NCBI GenBank assembly: GCA_015523565.1
Contig: WAKA01000061.1
Span: 1 to 34,640, forward strand
Direction: 5' to 3'
Source: Candidatus Heimdallarchaeota archaeon
GTDB taxonomy: Archaea > Asgardarchaeota > Heimdallarchaeia > Heimdallarchaeales > Kariarchaeaceae
DNA: 34,640 nucleotides
Under the pieces are notes generated by a model. The model did no database searches. It was given only the letters and a program-made list of their open reading frames with translations, and had not been told where the DNA came from. Below, piece after piece: positions 34,499 through 34,640 of this stretch; the first letter of the stretch is position 1; every line of letters starts with the position of its first letter. A program made the translations under genes and the position numbers.

Positions 34499-34640
34499 TG
34501 CTTTTAGTTATTGCTTCGTGTTAGGGAAAGAGATATACAAGACAATTAAATTGAGAATGTGGCTTAGGAAGAAAGAGAAGGATTATTGAAAAAATCATTT
34601 TATAAGATTAAAAATAGTAATCAAATACCAATAAACAAAA

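Noticed and set aside
1-34640. CRISPR arrays, insertion sequences, attachment sites
   Set aside because: No regularly spaced repeats, transposase genes or terminal inverted repeats were seen; the only tRNA genes lack a neighbouring integrase or a duplicated 3' end.

Overview
The window is a gene-dense, AT-rich stretch of an archaeal genome, probably one end of a metagenome contig: bases 2-20 are the 19-bp Tn5/Nextera mosaic end left over from library preparation. The archaeal assignment is firm. It rests on uL3-uL4-uL23-uL2 of archaeal type, eL20 (LX), prefoldin alpha, archaeal FtsY, NadM-type and archaeal PPAT-type nucleotidyltransferases, a DtdA-type D-aminoacyl-tRNA deacylase, a TrmB regulator, TATA-box promoters and tRNA genes without encoded CCA. 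A leucine-rich-repeat protein and the overall gene content would fit an Asgard (Heimdall-like) lineage, but that is a guess.

Layout. 1-7.7 kb: an oligopeptide/dipeptide-type ABC importer (two permeases, two ATPases) interleaved with two unrecognised membrane proteins and preceded by a secreted, membrane-anchored propeller-like protein; no family-5 substrate-binding protein is present. 7.7-9.7 kb: the two subunits of a B12-dependent methylmalonyl-CoA mutase. 9.7-13.3 kb: nadM diverging from a short ribosomal operon uL3-uL4-uL23-uL2; uL3 appears to start at ATT. 13.3-14.95 kb: an LRR protein, a HEAT-like protein and a small hypothetical. 15-18.9 kb: a P-type ATPase, phosphopantetheine adenylyltransferase and a SPOUT methylase. 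19.0-20.1 kb: a 5S rRNA gene in circularly permuted order, followed directly by a circularly permuted GTPase of the RbgA/Nog2 type. 20.2-25.1 kb: an AbrB-domain protein, then an operon-like run impA-dtdA-eL20-pfdA-methylthiotransferase. 25.1-26.9 kb: two paralogous seven-helix proteins with TTG starts. 26.9-28.2 kb (minus strand): a nucleoside phosphorylase and a DUF998-like membrane protein. 28.2-28.9 kb: a gene-poor segment with tRNA-Thr. 28.9-34.5 kb: ftsY, a PD-(D/E)XK-like protein with a nonapeptide-repeat tail, tRNA-Ser, a TrmB regulator with a Cys-rich tail diverging from an ArsM-like methyltransferase, and a fused ATP sulfurylase-APS kinase.

The strongest unusual signal is the permuted 5S rRNA at about 19087-19214. 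The half normally found at the 3' side comes first, helix I is closed by a 7-nt hairpin loop, and the 5' half (loop A, helix II, helix III with its CCGAAC loop C) follows. The second is a sharp reversal of strand composition between about 28.4 and 28.6 kb (A/C-rich to the left, G/T-rich to the right, in genes of both directions and in non-coding DNA). It coincides with diverging genes and is a candidate replication origin, or an assembly join.
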